This document shows positions 61,397 through 64,000 of a DNA stretch of 64,000 bases, one piece after another. The stretch comes from Pseudomonadota bacterium (GTDB lineage Bacteria; Desulfobacterota; Desulfovibrionia; Desulfovibrionales; Desulfovibrionaceae): positions 10,212 through 74,211 of the forward strand of contig JAEWQB010000027.1 of NCBI GenBank assembly GCA_023460395.1, given 5' to 3'. The stretch's first letter is position 1. Each line of letters begins with the position of its first letter. The position numbers and the translations under genes are program-made. The notes under the pieces are model-generated. The model worked only from the letters and a program-made list of their open reading frames with translations. It had not been told where the DNA came from and searched no databases.

Positions 61397-61951
61397 ATGG
61401 ATGACATCCTGCTCGAAGCCGAAGAGAAAATGGAAAAAAGCGTGGCGTCTCTGGACCGCGATTTCGGCAAACTACGCACAGGACGCGCCAGTACCGCTCT
61501 TGTGGACAACATCATGGTGGACTATTACGGCACCCCCACGCCCATCAAGCAGTTGGCTTCAGTCGCTATTCCCGACAGCCGCAGCATTACCATTCAGCCG
61601 TGGGACAAGGGCGCGTTCGGTCCCGTGGAAAAAGCTATCATCACGTCCGATCTGGGTCTTACGCCCATGAATGACGGGCGCCTCATCCGCATCAGCATTC
61701 CCATGCTCACGGAAGAGCGCCGTAAGGAACTCGTGAAGGTGGCCCGCAAATATGTGGAAGAAGCCAAGGTAGCTGTGCGCAGTGTGCGCCGCGAAGCCAA
61801 CGAACAAATCAAAAAGTTGGAAAAAGCCAAAGAAATCACGGAAGACGATGCCCGGCGCGGACAGGATGAAGTCCAAAAGCTGACAGACGCTTACGTGGCC
61901 AAGGCTGATGAGCATTGCAACGCCAAAGAAGCTGAAATCATGGCTATCTAG
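61397..61951 (+). CDS. frr: Ribosome recycling factor
   Basis: The 184-residue protein matches RRF (LRTGRASTALVDNIMVDYYG, RSITIQPWDKG, RRKELVKVARKYVEEAKVAV). It splits post-termination ribosomes with EF-G. A strong terminator lies 29 bp downstream. Confidence 0.97.
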   Translation: MDDILLEAEEKMEKSVASLDRDFGKLRTGRASTALVDNIMVDYYGTPTPIKQLASVAIPDSRSITIQPWDKGAFGPVEKAIITSDLGLTPMNDGRLIRISIPMLTEERRKELVKVARKYVEEAKVAVRSVRREANEQIKKLEKAKEITEDDARRGQDEVQKLTDAYVAKADEHCNAKEAEIMAI

Positions 61952-61980
61952 CCAGCAGGGTTCTTTTGTTTCTCACACCA

Positions 61981-62020
61981 TCCCCCCGCCGGGTTCGCCC
62001 GGCGGGGGGATGTGCTTTTT
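61981..62020 (+). terminator. Strong terminator after frr
   Basis: A 13-bp stem (TCCCCCCGCCGGG with its complement) closed by a TTCG tetraloop is followed after a few bases by TTTTT. Confidence 0.92.
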
Positions 62021-62265
62021 CTGCGAGTTGCAGTAATGCTCTCAGGCCGCCACATGCCGCCCCACCATCTGTGAAATTATTCACAGGCACCCCTCGCAAG
62101 CCCCGGATGACGGGCACTTCCTCCGTTCACATAATCTGCTTGTTCTCGTGCCCTGAGATGCTATGATGCGTTCTATCGGTCCATCCCGCCCTGCGACCTT
62201 TCGCAGGTACATGCGGATCATGGCCCGAAACACACCTAACGACTCCGACAAAGGCAGGAGAGATC

Positions 62266-62826
62266 ATGGAACCCAACGCGTTGTACAAGACCATTTACAA
62301 GATCGCCAAGGTTGTGAACGGTTCTCTGGACCCCAAGGAAGTGCTTTCCCAAATAGTGGAGCAAGTGACCACGGCAATGCACGCCAAAGGCTGCTTTATC
62401 CGCCTGCTGGACAGGACAGGCACCGTGCTCAAGCCTGACTCCTCCTATGGGCTGAGTGACCGTTATGCCCGGAAAGGCCCCGTGCAGGTATCCAAAAGCC
62501 GTCTGGATCAGGAAGTGCTGCAAGGACGGACCGTCACCATTGCGGATGTCCGTGAAGACGAGCGTTTCCAATATCCGCAGGAAGCCGCCAAAGAAGGGCT
62601 TGTCTCGCTGCTGGTTGTGCCCCTTGTGGCACGCGGCGGCAAAATTATCGGCGTCCTGCGCGTCTATTCCGCCACCCCACGCGTCTTCACGGAAGAAGAG
62701 CTGGAATTCATGGGCTGCATTGCCAACCTGTGCGGCATTGCGCTGGAAAACGCCCGCATGTTCCAAACATTAAAGCGCACACGCGAACTTGCAGATGCTT
62801 ATATGTATCAGGTGTTTGAAGACTAA
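62266..62826 (+). CDS. GAF-domain protein
   Basis: The 186-residue protein is a single GAF domain (GSLDPKEVLSQIVEQV, GCFIRLLDRTG, ADVREDERFQYPQEAAKEG, SLLVVPLVARGGKIIGVLRVYS, FTEEELEFM). GAF domains bind small molecules such as cyclic nucleotides or sense redox. No output domain is attached. GGAGAG precedes the ATG. It lies between frr and gap without an obvious partner. Confidence 0.88.
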   Translation: MEPNALYKTIYKIAKVVNGSLDPKEVLSQIVEQVTTAMHAKGCFIRLLDRTGTVLKPDSSYGLSDRYARKGPVQVSKSRLDQEVLQGRTVTIADVREDERFQYPQEAAKEGLVSLLVVPLVARGGKIIGVLRVYSATPRVFTEEELEFMGCIANLCGIALENARMFQTLKRTRELADAYMYQVFED

Positions 62827-62948
62827 TCAGTCGCACGGAGCGCCAACTGGCTGGACCGCCTGAGGAAACCATATTTCTGTAATTTCCGGCGATCCCCTAT
62901 GGCCCGGCTCCCAACCCTATGCGCCATCCCTCGCCAATGGAGGATATC

Positions 62949-63968
62949 ATGAGTAAGATACGCGTCGGCATTAACGGCTTCGGCCGGATTGGCCGTCAGG
63001 TTCTAAAAGCCATCTGGGAACAATACCGCGAGACCATTGAAGTGGTAGCGGTAAACGATCTTTTCGATATTGCCACCAACGCCCACCTGCTGGCGCACGA
63101 TACCAGCTATGGAGCCTTTGCGGCTCCGGTGCGGGTGGACGGCGATACCATTCTCGTAGCCGACGACTTTGCCGTAAAAAATTTCGCGGAACGCGACCCC
63201 CGGCTCATTCCATGGGGAACACTGGGGGTGGATGTGGTGGTGGAATCCACCGGCATCTTCCGCACCGGTCCCAAGGCCGCCATGCATCTGGAAGCAGGAG
63301 CCAAAAAGGTCATTATCACCGCTCCCGCCAAGGAAGAAGACATCACCATTGTGATGGGGGTGAACGAAGCGGCGTATGACCCACAAAAACACCACATCAT
63401 TTCCAACGCCTCCTGCACCACCAACTGCCTTGCCCCCATTGTGAAGGTGCTGCACGAACGCTACGGCATCACCAAGGGTGTGATGACCACCATCCACTCC
63501 TACACCAACGACCAGCGAATTCTGGATCTGCCCCACTCCGATCTGCGCCGCGCCCGTGCGGCGGCCTGCAACATGATTCCCACATCCACGGGCGCAGCCA
63601 AGGCCGTAGCGCTGGTTATCCCGGAAATGAAAGGCAAATTCTCTGGATATTCCGTGCGAGTGCCAACCCCCACCGTCTCGCTGGTGGACTTTGTATGCGA
63701 TCTGGAGCAGAACACGACCACGGAAGACCTGCGTGTCGTCCTCAAAGCGGCGGCAGAAGGACCGCTTAAAGGCATCATGGGATACTCCGAACAGCCGCTT
63801 GTTTCCTCAGACTTTGTGGGAGATCCTCGCTCTTCCATTGTGGAAGCCGACTTCACACTGGTACAGTCAGACAACATGGCTAAGGTGTACGCATGGTACG
63901 ACAATGAATGGGGCTATTCCTGCCGCGTTGGCGATCTTGTGGCCTACATGGCAAAGCGGGGCCTGTAA
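62949..63968 (+). CDS. gap: Glyceraldehyde-3-phosphate dehydrogenase
   Basis: The 339-residue enzyme has INGFGRIGRQVL, the catalytic SNASCTTNCLAP, and WYDNEWGYSCRV. It interconverts glyceraldehyde-3-phosphate and 1,3-bisphosphoglycerate with NAD(P). ATG 62949 has GGAGG upstream; an earlier start at 62919 is not family-like. The window ends 32 bp after the stop. Confidence 0.97.
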   Translation: MSKIRVGINGFGRIGRQVLKAIWEQYRETIEVVAVNDLFDIATNAHLLAHDTSYGAFAAPVRVDGDTILVADDFAVKNFAERDPRLIPWGTLGVDVVVESTGIFRTGPKAAMHLEAGAKKVIITAPAKEEDITIVMGVNEAAYDPQKHHIISNASCTTNCLAPIVKVLHERYGITKGVMTTIHSYTNDQRILDLPHSDLRRARAAACNMIPTSTGAAKAVALVIPEMKGKFSGYSVRVPTPTVSLVDFVCDLEQNTTTEDLRVVLKAAAEGPLKGIMGYSEQPLVSSDFVGDPRSSIVEADFTLVQSDNMAKVYAWYDNEWGYSCRVGDLVAYMAKRGL

Positions 63969-64000
63969 CGGATTCATTACCGGGAAAGTCCGTCCGCCCC

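Noticed and set aside
1..64000. tRNA genes, rRNA genes and CRISPR arrays
   Set aside because: Reading both strands showed no T-loop/anticodon arrangement, no rRNA-like stretch and no regularly spaced repeats. A covariance search would be decisive.

Overview
This window looks like ordinary chromosome from a sulfate-reducing bacterium of the Desulfovibrio type (Desulfobacterota). This is inferred from gene content: Rrf2 regulators beside a sulfide:quinone oxidoreductase and a DUF1641 protein, TrmD fused to a second RNA methyltransferase domain, a MobB with an Fe-S motif, a futalosine-type amidohydrolase beside pyrBC, many two-component systems with cysteine-rich sensor domains, and moderately GC-rich, densely packed genes. 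No rRNA, tRNA, CRISPR array, complete insertion sequence or prophage was seen.

Layout. 1-4137: a citrate-type locus (AbrB-like membrane protein, CitG, CitA/DcuS-type kinase, CitB/DcuR-type regulator). 4172-6853 (minus): an overlapping trio of a permease-less ABC ATPase, a UreG/HypB-like GTPase and a solute-binding-like protein without signal peptide. 6985-10118: a glycine-zipper lipoprotein, an FAD disulfide-reductase relative and a sulfotransferase. 10476-17039: a 63-residue protein with a repeated WDMW motif, two paralogous Rrf2 regulators, SQR, DUF1641, a receiver protein and a hybrid sensor kinase. 17036-22373: a YhcH-like gene and an RND pump. 22528-23703 (minus): a periplasmic solute-binding domain fused to a cytidine-deaminase fold that has lost its zinc and catalytic residues. 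23932-28769: pncC, then a minus-strand binding protein / kinase / REC-STAS signalling operon. 28948-36803: a degenerate IS1595-like protein, an RND pump operon with its MarR regulator, MobB-Fes and an exported EF-hand protein.

37142-49237 is metabolic: amidohydrolase, pyrB, pyrC, a degenerate tRNA-nucleotidyltransferase/HD protein, rlmN, the metX-metW-metY methionine operon and an aminotransferase. 49514-63968 is core machinery: ffh, rpsP-khpA-rimM-trmD-rplS, plsC-rnj, an FAH hydrolase, rpsB-tsf, a glycosyltransferase, pyrH-frr, a GAF protein and gap. Strong intrinsic terminators close the aminotransferase, rplS, tsf and frr units.

The least expected items are the exported pseudo-cytidine-deaminase fusion, the permease-less trio, the small WDMW protein behind a perfect palindrome, and the nucleotidyltransferase/HD protein in which both active sites look broken. 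All functional statements come from reading motifs; no database search was possible.
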